From the NCBI RefSeq assembly GCF_014705615.1, contig NZ_JACXJA010000036.1:47234-111233 (forward strand): a DNA stretch of 64,000 nt. The letters are read 5' to 3'. Below are positions 34,346 through 43,313 of the stretch, in pieces (position 1 is the stretch's first letter; every line of letters starts with the position of its first letter). Below the pieces are notes generated by a model, which did no database searches, had not been told where the DNA came from, and was given only the letters and a program-made list of their open reading frames with translations. The DNA is from Paenibacillus oceani (lineage in GTDB: Bacteria; Bacillota; Bacilli; Paenibacillales; NBRC-103111). Position numbers and translations under genes: made by a program.

Positions 34346-36295
34346 CTAAAAGGTAACGCCTGCCAGCGCTTCAATCGCATCCTTCAGCATCATATAAGCA
34401 TCACCGTCCGTCAATTTCTCCGGATTTCCGATCAGGTTGACGGTGGATGGCGATAACAGCTTCCGGTTCGCCAGTTCGTCCTGAGCCGTGTCGATCGTCG
34501 CATCGAGTCCGATTCCTTTGGCAATCGTGTAGCTGGCCTGCTGCAGCGTCAACGGTTTTTTCGCGGGCTCCTCCACGCCTTTTACAGCCTGGGCCGGATC
34601 GCCCTGAAAAGAGTCCGGGTTCATGCGTCGGATGTGATGAACCTGATTCACCATACGCTGCATATTCGACGGATTGTCGAGCAGAAACGCTTCGTTATTG
34701 TAAGAACCGACGGCAATCCCGGTATAAACGGCCGCTTTCAGCCCTGCATACGCTTTATGCTTCATATAGGGCTGAGGCTGCAGCGTATACGGCTTCAGGT
34801 CCATCCCCTGGTCGTTAAGCCGTTTTTGAAGCTCGGCGATCAGCGGTTTCGACTCGGCCATGCTGCGGAATGCAACTCCGTGCTCGACCGCCAGTTTAAC
34901 CGCAGCACCCGCCGCTTCGCCTGCGGCCATGCCCGTAGGAATCACGCGCGCGCTTCCGTGCGCCAGCGTGTCATAGCTGGCCGAGCGTCCTACGACCAGC
35001 AGACCGTCTACGTTTTGCGGAACGATGCTGCGGAAGGGGACGGCGTATTGGAGCGGATGTACGACGACCGCGCCGTTGTCCGACACCGAGGTTCTTTGAA
35101 TATCCGCTGGGTAAGAACCGAACGCGATCCGGTCCCATTGATCGCGGTTTTCCAGCAAGTCGATCACGCTCAGCCGGTACAGACCGTTCATATGCCGCGT
35201 CTCGCGGACGTACAGCTCGGGAGCGATCGCATCGAGCTCGGCATGCTTGAACTCTTCGAACGTCTGCAGAAATTTTACTACGTTCGGAACTTCCTCACGG
35301 GCAATCTCCAGCGCTTCTTTTCTCGATTCCGGGTTTAATCCGTCAATTCCGAATATTTGCAGCGCGTTGATCAGAATCGTGCCGTCAAGTTGTCTGCCGA
35401 TATTCAAGCCGCGCATTTTCGTCTGTTCTTTATTTAGGGGCACATACTTTTTCATCTCGTCGCCGTAGCCCCATGCCGACATGTCACTGACTCCGGTATT
35501 GCTGTCGCCGTCTCCGTTCAGCCGCTTGGCGATTAGTTCCCAAGCTTTGTCGTCGATATGGTTCAGCCGGAATACGGCGGTCACGGCCATCCGCGAATCG
35601 GGATCGCCCAGATCCTCGCGTCCGATCGTAAAAGGAACTCCCGCCACAGCGGCGATATCCGCATCTTGCGTAGCGTCGATAACCGCCTTCGAGCGAACCT
35701 CCTGCTTCGTTCCATCGGTTCCCGTGATCGTGACGCCCTCGATCCGGACCGTTCCGCCTTCCTTGGCAACGATCGGCTCCACGTCGGCCGCCTTCATATC
35801 CAGATCGATGCGGCTCTCGGCCCGGACCATATCATTGAACGCATTGGCAGCCGTCGTCACATCGAAGGAATGGCCCTCCGTTTTTTTATACCATTCGGTA
35901 AATATCCCTTTGTTGAAATGATCTCTTCCTTTGCCCGGGATCGAAGCCGCGGTGTTGTCCCAGTTCATATCGATGCTGTTCAGCCAGCCGACCGTCATCA
36001 GTCCGCCCAGCACGTCGCGGCCGTAGCTGTCGACAAGCAGCGTATTCAGTCCGCTGCGCGCCGCAGAGACGGCTGCGCTGATCCCTTCCGGGTCTGTACC
36101 GACGACAATCAAGTCGTAGCTGTCTTTCCTTTTTTCCACGGAATGCACTTTTACCGGTTCTCTTTTTACATCATTCGCATCGTCCGCCCCTCCTGCCCGT
36201 GCCGGATCTTTCCCCTTGCTGTAGTAGATCCCTGCGGCTCCTCCGAGGAATACGACCAGCACTATCGCTGCGATAATCAACCCTTTGCGTGACAT
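34346..36295 (-). CDS. Membrane-anchored FAD-dependent oxidoreductase
   Basis: A 649-residue protein from the ATG at 36295 (GTGAGGTGC upstream; the ATG at 36316 is less well placed). Residues 5-25 form one N-terminal membrane helix (GLIIAAIVLVVFLGGAAGIY), then a linker, then an FAD-binding Rossmann region (YDLIVVGTDPEGISAAVSAA) with VLGGLMTVGWLNSIDM and AVIDATQDADIAAVAGVPF segments. These match the large FAD-dependent oxidoreductase family often found with carbohydrate-active enzymes. The anchor suggests an extracytoplasmic flavoprotein, which is uncommon and would need export with or without cofactor. The last about 90 residues have a surface-type helical region. Confidence 0.85.
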   Translation of the reverse strand: MSRKGLIIAAIVLVVFLGGAAGIYYSKGKDPARAGGADDANDVKREPVKVHSVEKRKDSYDLIVVGTDPEGISAAVSAARSGLNTLLVDSYGRDVLGGLMTVGWLNSIDMNWDNTAASIPGKGRDHFNKGIFTEWYKKTEGHSFDVTTAANAFNDMVRAESRIDLDMKAADVEPIVAKEGGTVRIEGVTITGTDGTKQEVRSKAVIDATQDADIAAVAGVPFTIGREDLGDPDSRMAVTAVFRLNHIDDKAWELIAKRLNGDGDSNTGVSDMSAWGYGDEMKKYVPLNKEQTKMRGLNIGRQLDGTILINALQIFGIDGLNPESRKEALEIAREEVPNVVKFLQTFEEFKHAELDAIAPELYVRETRHMNGLYRLSVIDLLENRDQWDRIAFGSYPADIQRTSVSDNGAVVVHPLQYAVPFRSIVPQNVDGLLVVGRSASYDTLAHGSARVIPTGMAAGEAAGAAVKLAVEHGVAFRSMAESKPLIAELQKRLNDQGMDLKPYTLQPQPYMKHKAYAGLKAAVYTGIAVGSYNNEAFLLDNPSNMQRMVNQVHHIRRMNPDSFQGDPAQAVKGVEEPAKKPLTLQQASYTIAKGIGLDATIDTAQDELANRKLLSPSTVNLIGNPEKLTDGDAYMMLKDAIEALAGVTF

Positions 36296-36504
36296 GTAGC
36301 ACCTCACCGTTATCATTAGAATTTCGGTAATTACGTAAAAAGCGATTTACTCCTTTCCTCGATGTATGCTGACCAGTATAGCGGACAAAGTTTAACCGTT
36401 TTTGTTCGGCCGCTTATCGGCCGCTTAAGGGATTCTTAATAAAAATTAAGATGTTCGCAGAGCCCGAAGGCGACTTTCCCGCTGCCAAACGACCTTTTTT
36501 GGCG

Positions 36505-36533
36505 CAAAAAAAGAAGACCTCCTGCGGTCTTCC
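36505..36533 (-). terminator. Terminator after the sensor kinase gene
   Basis: GAAGACC and GGTCTTC with loop GCAGGA, followed by seven T residues on the minus strand. It lies 12 bp past the kinase stop codon. Confidence 0.9.
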
Positions 36534-36544
36534 GTCTAATCTGC

Positions 36545-37642
36545 TTATGATCCGGATCGATCCAGAGGGAAGCCCGTTTCAAACACAGTCTCTCTCCGTC
36601 CGCTGCGTGCGGATAAACGTCCGCCGTGCAGCTCGATTATGCTTTTGGTAATCGCCAGCCCGAGCCCCGTCCCTCCGGTCAGCGACGATCTGGAAACGTC
36701 CGTGCGATAAAACCGTTCGAAAATATAAGACAAATCCCGCTCGGGAATCGGCTCGCCGTAATTGACAATTTCTACAACCGCTTCGCCGTCCGTTTTGCCG
36801 ATCCGGATATCGACAAATTTCCCTTTGCTCCCGTAACGAATCGCGTTCGAGATTAAATTTTCATAGGCGCGCATCAACTGATGGCCATCCGCTTGAATGT
36901 ACACGCGGTCTTCTTCGGTAACGAGCCGGCAGGACATGCCCGCTTTCGTCAGCGCCGGGATGAACTCCTCCGCCAACTGCTTCAGGAAACCGATCAGATT
37001 CACCCGTTTCAGCTCCAATTCCATCCCTCCGCCGCTCAGAGACGTATACTCGAACAGGTGATCGATCAGCCGCTTTAAGGTTTTGGTTTTCTCGTAGGCG
37101 ATACTCGTATAATATCGCAGCTCCACCTCGTCCTTGTAACGGTCGTTCTCGATCGTTTCCAGATAGCCGAGCACAGACGTAAGCGGCGTACGTAAGTCGT
37201 GGGATACCCCGGTGATCAGCTCACTTTTCGTCCGTTCCGCATCTCGCTCTTCTTCGATCGATTTCCGCAGCTTTTCCGTCATCTGGTTGAAATGATCCGC
37301 GACCGCCCCCATCTCGTCCGACGATTTGGTGACGATTTTATAGTCAAGGTTGCCTTTAGCTATTTCCTGAAGCCCGCGGGTAATCTCATCGAGGTAACCG
37401 ATGCTTTTGCGGCTGAACAGAAAGAAGAAGACCAGGAACAGGATCGCGCCCACGACAACCATAACCGGAGCGGAGCCGATCTCGCGGACAACCCACCCGA
37501 TCGGAGCAGCGAACGGCTTCACGTAGACCAGAACCAGGAGCAGCCGGTAAGCGATCAGCACGGTCGAGGCCGAAAGCGCTGCGCTGAGCATGAAGGCAAA
37601 CATAAATTTCCAGCGAACCGTATAAATAAACTTGGTTTTCAT
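36545..37642 (-). CDS. Sensor histidine kinase (VanS-like)
   Basis: A 365-residue protein from the ATG at 37642. Two membrane helices (residues about 13-35 and 52-75) with a short external loop are followed by a HAMP-like region. The H box is ITGVSHDLRTPLTSVLGYLE, the N box ENLISNAIRYGSKGKFVDI, and the G boxes are near RFYRTDVSRSSLTGGTGLGL. The short sensor loop resembles VanS-like kinases for cell-envelope stress. It lies 37 bp after the response regulator on the same strand, forming an RR-HK operon. Confidence 0.93.
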   Translation of the reverse strand: MKTKFIYTVRWKFMFAFMLSAALSASTVLIAYRLLLVLVYVKPFAAPIGWVVREIGSAPVMVVVGAILFLVFFFLFSRKSIGYLDEITRGLQEIAKGNLDYKIVTKSSDEMGAVADHFNQMTEKLRKSIEEERDAERTKSELITGVSHDLRTPLTSVLGYLETIENDRYKDEVELRYYTSIAYEKTKTLKRLIDHLFEYTSLSGGGMELELKRVNLIGFLKQLAEEFIPALTKAGMSCRLVTEEDRVYIQADGHQLMRAYENLISNAIRYGSKGKFVDIRIGKTDGEAVVEIVNYGEPIPERDLSYIFERFYRTDVSRSSLTGGTGLGLAITKSIIELHGGRLSARSGRRETVFETGFPLDRSGS

Positions 37643-37679
37643 AACCGTCCCGCTCCAGTCTGACCGCAATCCCGTGCGT

Positions 37680-38372
37680 TCATTCGATCTTGTATCCGAT
37701 TCCCCATACCGTCTTGATATAGTGGGGGCTGCTCGGATCGCGTTCGATTTTTTCCCTGATTTTGCGGATATGCACCATGACCGTATTGTTCGACTCGTAA
37801 AAAGGTTCGTTCCACACCGTCTCGTAAATTTGCTCCATGCTCAGCACATGACCGCGATTCTTGGCGAGAACGTGAAGGATCGCGAATTCGCGCGGCGTTA
37901 AGCGAACCTCCTGCTGATCAACCGTCACCTTATGCGTGAGTACCTGAATCTCGAGTCCGTCGATAACGATTTCGTTGTCGTTGCTTCTATAGGCGGCCGT
38001 AAGCTGCCGGTACCGGCGCAGCTGCGATTTGACGCGGGCCATCATCTCGAGCGGGCTGAACGGCTTAACGACGTAATCGTCGGCCCCGATGCTGAGCCCC
38101 ATAATTTTGTCGATCTCCTGGCCTTTGGCCGACAGCATAATAATCGGCATTTGCCGTTTCTCTCTTATTTTCATGCACGCCTCAATGCCGTCCATCCGGG
38201 GCATCATTACGTCGAGAATGATCAGATCGACGTCGTTCGCGTTCAGCAGCTCCAGAGCCTCCACCCCGTCACTTGCCGTAAGCAGGTTGAAGCCTTCATT
38301 TTTCAAATACAGTTCCAGCAGACCCATAATCTCTTTCTCGTCGTCCACAAGCAAAATCGTTCCGCCCCGCAT
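37680..38372 (-). CDS. Response regulator, OmpR/VanR family
   Basis: A 230-residue protein from the ATG at 38372, with GGGAGGGTGCGT upstream; the open frame starts 186 bp earlier without homology. The receiver domain has TILLVDDEKEIMGLLELYL, the phosphoacceptor in DLIILDVMMPRMDGIEA, and Lys in DDYVVKPFSPLEMMARV. The C-terminal winged helix (RLTPREFAILHVLAKNRGHV; then VMVHIRKIREKIERDPSSPH) is of OmpR type. It is the first gene of the operon with the kinase. Targets are unknown; ABC or cell-wall resistance genes are not adjacent. Confidence 0.94.
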   Translation of the reverse strand: MRGGTILLVDDEKEIMGLLELYLKNEGFNLLTASDGVEALELLNANDVDLIILDVMMPRMDGIEACMKIREKRQMPIIMLSAKGQEIDKIMGLSIGADDYVVKPFSPLEMMARVKSQLRRYRQLTAAYRSNDNEIVIDGLEIQVLTHKVTVDQQEVRLTPREFAILHVLAKNRGHVLSMEQIYETVWNEPFYESNNTVMVHIRKIREKIERDPSSPHYIKTVWGIGYKIE

Positions 38373-38429
38373 ACGCACCCTCCCGCAACCCATCTCCACA
38401 AAGTAAAGCTCCACTTCGTAACCGGCCGC

Positions 38430-38466
38430 AAAAAAACGAAAAGCTCTCTCCCGGTTCGGAGAAAGC
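38430..38466 (-). terminator. Terminator after the small membrane protein gene
   Basis: GCTTTCTCC and GGGAGAGAGC pair around GAACC and are followed by TTTTCGTTTTTTT on the minus strand. It separates the small membrane gene from the two-component operon. Confidence 0.8.
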
Positions 38467-38508
38467 CCCCATCTCTCTTGTAAACCGCTCTCTGCTACCC
38501 TGTCAGAC

Positions 38509-38715
38509 TTACCCCACATACCACCAAATAAAGGCGAGCACAGCCGCGATCGTGGCAACTGCGTAAATCAGCGTCAGTCTTAATGTATTTTTACCGATCT
38601 TTTTATCGTAATCGGGATTCCCTTCGACGTTTTGCTTGGACAAACCGATCAGCACTGTTGCGACGGCGGCAAACCCAATCAGCGCAATCAGCGCTACAAC
38701 GATTCCTATATTCAC
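38509..38715 (-). CDS. Small two-helix membrane protein
   Basis: A 68-residue protein with two membrane helices: residues about 3-25 (IGIVVALIALIGFAAVATVL) and 45-66 (LRLTLIYAVATIAAVLAFIW). A short charged loop lies between them (SKQNVEGNPDYDKKIGKN). No family name is recognised with confidence; the gene has a strong GGAGGCGG/AAGGTG upstream region. Both ends probably face the same side. It has its own terminator and is divergent from the ABC-F gene. Confidence 0.75.
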   Translation of the reverse strand: MNIGIVVALIALIGFAAVATVLIGLSKQNVEGNPDYDKKIGKNTLRLTLIYAVATIAAVLAFIWWYVG

Positions 38716-38882
38716 CTTGTACCGCCTCCGTTTTTTCCTGTTCGAACTACCCTTATTGTATCGCGTAAGCCCGGAATGTAAAGCGCGGGGGAAGAAATAT
38801 TTTGTGAACCGGGGCGGCAGCGCCGGTTTGGCGGCAAGATGCGCTCAGACACCGAAACCTCTTTTTCAGTTATAGTTTCCGG

Positions 38883-39003
38883 TTGAGTTTCGGTTCATGC
38901 TCGGACTATAATAAGAAAAGCTTATAATCGATGTATTACCACGATGAATCACCCTGCGTAAGAGGTAGCTTTTCTTGCGAGACGATGAATGACCCTGTGT
39001 AAG
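38883..39003 (+). promoter_or_regulatory. Promoter and leader of the second ABC-F gene with two mini-ORF repeats
   Basis: TTGAGT (38883-38888) and TATAAT (38907-38912) with an 18-bp spacer form a sigma-A promoter, and a second TATAAT lies at 38933. The leader has two copies of ACGATGAAT-ACCCTG-GTAAGA, 41 bp apart. Each encodes a five-codon reading frame: MNHPA at 38944-38961 and MNDPV at 38985-39002. Neither has a good ribosome site, so translation is uncertain. Confidence 0.55.
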
Positions 39004-39041
39004 ACTCCCCTCCCCTACTACTATAATGAAAAAGGTGCACA

Positions 39042-40598
39042 ATGAGTATACTGACCGTCAAAAATTTAAGCCACGGCTTCGGCGACCGCGCTATTTTCCG
39101 CGACGTGTCGTTCCGGCTGCTCAAGGGCGAACATATCGGATTGATCGGCGCTAACGGCGAGGGCAAATCGACATTCATGAATATTATTACCGGGAAGCTG
39201 CAACCGGATCAAGGCAAGGTCGAATGGGCCAAGCGGGTCCGCGTCGGTTACTTGGACCAGCACTCCGTGCTTCAGAAAGGGCTCACCATCCGGGATGTGC
39301 TCAAGACGGCATTCGCCTACTTGTTCGAGATGGAAGCGGAAATGAACGGCATGTACGAGAAGATGGGCGAAGCGACACCCGAGGAGCTCGAGAAGATGCT
39401 TGAGGATGTCGGCACGATCCAGGACGCGCTCACCAATCACGATTTTTATATGATCGACGCGAAGGTCGAAGAGATTGCTCGCGGCCTCGGTCTGGAGGAT
39501 ATCGGTCTGGAGAAAGACGTTCACGACCTCAGCGGCGGGCAACGGACCAAAGTGCTGCTCGCGAAGCTGCTGCTCGAAAAGCCGGACATCTTGCTGCTCG
39601 ACGAGCCTACGAACTATTTGGACGAGCAGCATATCGAGTGGCTCAAGCGGTATTTGCAAGAATACGAGAACGCCTTTATTCTAATCTCTCACGACATTCC
39701 GTTCCTGAACAGCGTCATCAACCTGATCTACCATATGGAAAATCAGGAGCTCAGCCGCTACGTCGGCGATTACTACGTCTTCCAGCAGCAGCACGAAGCG
39801 AAGCAATTGCAGTTAGAGTCGGCCTACAAAAAGCAGCAGCAGGAGATCGCCGATCTGAAAGACTTCGTAGCCCGCAACAAAGCCCGGGTATCGACCCGCA
39901 ACATGGCGATGTCGCGCCAGAAGAAGCTGGACAAGATGGACGTCATCGAGCTGGCCAAGGAGAAGCCGAAGCCGGAATTCCGCTTCAAGGACGCCAGAGC
40001 GTCCGGCAAACTGGTCGTCGAGACGAAAGGTCTAGTCATCGGCTATGACGAACCGCTGTCGCGGCCGCTGGATCTGCGCGTGGAACGCGGCCAGAAGATC
40101 GCCCTCGTCGGCTCGAACGGCATCGGGAAAACGACGCTGCTGCGCAGCATTCTCGGCGAGATCCAGCCGCTTGGCGGATCGGTGGAGCTTGGAGAGCATC
40201 TGTATATCGGCTACTTCGAGCAAGAGATGAAGGGATCGGGCAGCACGACCTGCATCGACGAGGTATGGAACGAATTTCCTTCGTTCTCGCAATTCGAAGT
40301 CCGCGCGGCGCTCGCCAAATGCGGTCTGACGACGAAACATATCGAGAGCCGGATCGACGTGCTGAGCGGCGGCGAGAAAGCTAAAGTGCGCCTATGCAAG
40401 CTGATCAACAAAGAGACGAACCTGCTCGTGCTCGACGAGCCGACGAACCATCTCGATGTCGATGCCAAGGATGAGTTGAAGCGCGCGCTGCAAGCTTACA
40501 AAGGAACCATCCTGCTAATCTCTCACGAACCGGAATTTTACCGCGACGTCGCGACCGAGGTTTGGAACTGCGAATCATGGACGACGAAGCTGCTGTAA
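39042..40598 (+). CDS. ABC-F family ATPase, YkpA/YbiT-like
   Basis: A 518-residue protein with two ABC domains: GANGEGKST and LSGGQRTK in the first, GSNGIGKTT and LSGGEKAK in the second. A linker of about 70 basic and glutamine-rich residues (YKKQQQEIADLKDFVARNKA) lies between them, the P-site tRNA-interaction motif region of ABC-F proteins. There are no membrane segments. It acts on ribosomes and could give housekeeping rescue or antibiotic protection. It has AAAGGTG before the ATG and an unusual leader with two repeated mini-ORFs. Confidence 0.92.
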   Translation: MSILTVKNLSHGFGDRAIFRDVSFRLLKGEHIGLIGANGEGKSTFMNIITGKLQPDQGKVEWAKRVRVGYLDQHSVLQKGLTIRDVLKTAFAYLFEMEAEMNGMYEKMGEATPEELEKMLEDVGTIQDALTNHDFYMIDAKVEEIARGLGLEDIGLEKDVHDLSGGQRTKVLLAKLLLEKPDILLLDEPTNYLDEQHIEWLKRYLQEYENAFILISHDIPFLNSVINLIYHMENQELSRYVGDYYVFQQQHEAKQLQLESAYKKQQQEIADLKDFVARNKARVSTRNMAMSRQKKLDKMDVIELAKEKPKPEFRFKDARASGKLVVETKGLVIGYDEPLSRPLDLRVERGQKIALVGSNGIGKTTLLRSILGEIQPLGGSVELGEHLYIGYFEQEMKGSGSTTCIDEVWNEFPSFSQFEVRAALAKCGLTTKHIESRIDVLSGGEKAKVRLCKLINKETNLLVLDEPTNHLDVDAKDELKRALQAYKGTILLISHEPEFYRDVATEVWNCESWTTKLL

Positions 40599-40603
40599 CG
40601 GAT

Positions 40604-40647
40604 AAGCGTCCCGGTCCGCCTCGATGGCGGCCCGGAACGCTTTTTTT
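40604..40647 (+). terminator. Terminator after the second ABC-F gene
   Basis: AAGCGT-CCCGG-CGCC pairs with GGCG-CCCGG-ACGCTT around TCGAT and is followed by seven T residues. It lies 6 bp past the stop codon. Confidence 0.92.
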
Positions 40648-40832
40648 CGCTTGCTCCGCAGGCAGAACCGCTGAACGATGCAATCCAGAAAGTCAACCCT
40701 AATTCGAGCGCCGCAATTATCGGGCCGTTTCCCCGGATTTCGGCGTCCGGACGTAGAGGTAATTGTCAACTCATGTGGAATATATATCCTTATTCGACGC
40801 GCGACATCTGGGCTTGTGACGGAGGTATTTCT

Positions 40833-42344
40833 GTGAAATCTCGGTTTAGGATGAAATTGACGGTCGTGATGATCATTTTCGCGATGGCGCTGTCCGTCGC
40901 GATCGCCCTGATGGATCATTATCGTCTGAAAGATCAAGCCCGTCTGGGCAAAGCGGAGCAAGTCCGGAAAAGCGAGCAAACCGTCAAGTACGCGCTGGAA
41001 TCGATGGAGAAAGCGTATTACGTGCTCGGCGAGAATATAGCCGCCAAGATGCGGGAAAGCACCGTTTATTTGCTAAACCAATATGAGAACGCTCCGTCCG
41101 TAAGCAGTTGGGATCTGGAAGCGCTGAAGAAAGAGCTTACCTACGACATCCACATTATCGACGAGAACGATGTAATCGTCTACAGCAGCCTGCGGGACGA
41201 AGTCGGACTGGACTTTAATGCTTGCTGCGGCAAGCTGGCCGCCATTTTGAAGGAGCGGCGGAGCACCGGCGAATTTTATCATGACGGAATCGATCTCGAG
41301 CAAAACACCGGCATTTTAAAAAAATACAGCTATATGTCGACACCCGACAAAAGGTATATATTTCAGCTCGGCTACACGCTGCAGGACAGTATGATCTACC
41401 AGCATTTCAACTTCTTCCAGGCGATCAACGAGCTCGTAGCCCAGGACGATTCTTTTTACGAGATCAACGTGCTGAATATGGGCGGCCACGCTTTGGGCGA
41501 GCTGGCCGACGCCAGCAAGCTGTCGGGTTCGCGGAGGGATGCGTTCGAGAAAACGTTCACAACCGGACAAACGAGCGAATTTCGCGGCGACTGGCAAGGG
41601 CTGCCGGCGATCTACCGTTATGTGAACTACGACTCCAAGTACGACAGCGGTTCCACGCAGACGAAAGTGCTCGAAATGATATACAACGACAAAGACTTGC
41701 AGGCTTTCCTGCAGGAAAACCGGAGGACGTTCATCGTCCAGCTGATCGCCGTCCTGTTCGTAACGGTCGTTCTGGCCCTTATTATCTCCAGATGGGTGGC
41801 CAGGCCGATGCATCTCGCTTTTCATGACAGCTTGACCGGCTTGCACAACCGCGCGGCTTTCGAGGAGCTGCTGGAATCGATGCTGGCGGATAACAGAGAT
41901 ACGCTCGCCCTGCTTATGATCGACTTGGATAATTTCAAATCGGTTAACGACGATTACGGTCACGATGCCGGCGATCTGCTGCTGAAGCGGGTCGCCCACA
42001 GCATCCGCTCCGTCCTTCGCAAAGGAGATGCCGCCGTGCGGCTTGGCGGCGACGAATTCGTCATCCTTATGCCTTCGGCGAGCAAGGAGGAAGCGGAACA
42101 TACGGCGGTACAGCTGATTGAAGCGGTCCGGGGACCGCTCAAGCGGCACTCTCCGCTTGAGAAAGCGAGCATCTCGGTCAGTATCGGCATATCGCTGGCC
42201 CCCCATGACGGCATCGACGTCGAGACGTTATGCAAGCGGGCCGATACGGCGCTTTACGTATCGAAGGAGCTCGGCAAAAATCGGTACAGCTTCTATTCCT
42301 GGCAGGCGGCCGACCGCCGTCAGAACGCGGCAAGGCCGCTATAG
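40833..42344 (+). CDS. Membrane-bound GGDEF diguanylate cyclase
   Basis: A 503-residue protein from the GTG at 40833 with GGAGG 7 bases upstream; an ATG at 40773 has no ribosome site. A membrane helix near residues 7-26 and another near 305-325 bracket an extracytoplasmic sensor of about 270 residues (dCache-like in length). The GGDEF domain begins LAFHDSLTGLHNRAAFEELL and has RLGGDEFVILM near residue 400, and an RKGD inhibitory I-site precedes it by five residues. It should make c-di-GMP and be feedback-inhibited. No EAL domain is attached. The same genome segment has a c-di-GMP riboswitch at 26.3 kb. Confidence 0.93.
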   Translation: MKSRFRMKLTVVMIIFAMALSVAIALMDHYRLKDQARLGKAEQVRKSEQTVKYALESMEKAYYVLGENIAAKMRESTVYLLNQYENAPSVSSWDLEALKKELTYDIHIIDENDVIVYSSLRDEVGLDFNACCGKLAAILKERRSTGEFYHDGIDLEQNTGILKKYSYMSTPDKRYIFQLGYTLQDSMIYQHFNFFQAINELVAQDDSFYEINVLNMGGHALGELADASKLSGSRRDAFEKTFTTGQTSEFRGDWQGLPAIYRYVNYDSKYDSGSTQTKVLEMIYNDKDLQAFLQENRRTFIVQLIAVLFVTVVLALIISRWVARPMHLAFHDSLTGLHNRAAFEELLESMLADNRDTLALLMIDLDNFKSVNDDYGHDAGDLLLKRVAHSIRSVLRKGDAAVRLGGDEFVILMPSASKEEAEHTAVQLIEAVRGPLKRHSPLEKASISVSIGISLAPHDGIDVETLCKRADTALYVSKELGKNRYSFYSWQAADRRQNAARPL

Positions 42345-42394
42345 AAAGGCTCGCCCCCCATGCAAGGTGGTGCGTTCCATTTTCCATAGCGGCC
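42334..42394. repeat. 9-bp inverted repeat spanning the end of the cyclase gene
   Basis: GGCCGCTAT (42334) and ATAGCGGCC (42386) form perfect arms 43 bp apart. The left arm contains the cyclase stop codon and the right arm precedes the end of the convergent TPR gene. There is no T run, so it is not a typical terminator. Confidence 0.7.
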
Positions 42395-42411
42395 GTTCGT
42401 CTGCAGCGCTC

Positions 42412-43275
42412 CTATCGGTCGTCGTCCCGGACAGGTTCCGGCTCTGTCTCCGATTCCGGCTCAACCTCTTGCTCCAACTGTTTCGCCAGAGTTTCGATCT
42501 GGTCCTTCGTTACCGTCGTAATCAACGCAAGCTCCTTATGCTTCGCATAGCCGATCTGCTCGGCCGCCTCTTCAAGACGTCCCAGCTTCTGAAGCGTCAA
42601 CGCATAATAGTAGTAAGACTCCGCATGCTTCGGAGACTTGTCCACCGCTTTGGCGTACATCTCGGCCGCTTCCTCGTATCGGCTGAGCAAATAATACGTT
42701 TGCGCCAAATTATCGAGGATCGTCACATCGCCGTCGTTGTACTCGTACGCCTCCCGGTTGAAGCGGAGCGCATCGTCCAACTCGCCGCGCAGCAGCTTGA
42801 AATAACCCAAATTTCCGTACACGGTCGTGTTTTTAAATGTTTCGTACACGGTCTCAAGCAGGTCGCGCGCTTCGTCTTGCTTGCCCTGCAGCCAGTACAC
42901 GGTCGCCAGATTCACTTGAGCCTGCAGCCGGATCTCGTTCGAAAGCTGGCCGGACAACACCTCGTTTAACACCCGCTCCGCTTGATCCGTCTCTCCCGCC
43001 TTCGCCAGCAGGAAGCCGTAGCCTGCGATATGCTGGGGATGATACGGCTTGGTCTGGTACGCTTTCTCCAGCTTGGCGAGCGCCGTCTTCATATCGCCCT
43101 TCATATACGCTACATTCCCCTGCTGCGCATAGATCGCGGAACGGCTCTTGTAGATCCAGAACGCGAGCAGCAGCACAAACACCCCGATCCCCGCACCGAT
43201 GTGAAACTTAAACGCGGCGAAAATGACGACCGCAACGAGGGCCAGCTTGATCAACCCTTGTACAATTGGCGGCAT
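42412..43275 (-). CDS. Membrane-anchored tetratricopeptide repeat protein
   Basis: A 287-residue protein from the ATG at 43275, with AAGGGAGAG upstream. Residues 8-42 are two hydrophobic segments (LIKLALVAVVIFAAF; GIGVFVLLLAFWIY). Residues about 50-255 hold about five to six TPR units (GNVAYMKGDMKTALAKLEKA; GYGFLLAKAGETDQAERVL; AQTYYLLSRYEEAAEMYAKA; ALTLQKLGRLEEAAEQI). The end is an acidic tail (EVEPESETEPEPVRDDD). TPR domains bind protein partners. The gene follows the 849-residue fusion protein by 38 bp, which makes that protein the obvious partner. Confidence 0.88.
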   Translation of the reverse strand: MPPIVQGLIKLALVAVVIFAAFKFHIGAGIGVFVLLLAFWIYKSRSAIYAQQGNVAYMKGDMKTALAKLEKAYQTKPYHPQHIAGYGFLLAKAGETDQAERVLNEVLSGQLSNEIRLQAQVNLATVYWLQGKQDEARDLLETVYETFKNTTVYGNLGYFKLLRGELDDALRFNREAYEYNDGDVTILDNLAQTYYLLSRYEEAAEMYAKAVDKSPKHAESYYYYALTLQKLGRLEEAAEQIGYAKHKELALITTVTKDQIETLAKQLEQEVEPESETEPEPVRDDDR

Positions 43276-43313
43276 GGATACTCTCCCTTTCTCCTCTTTG
43301 TTTCTTACAAAAT

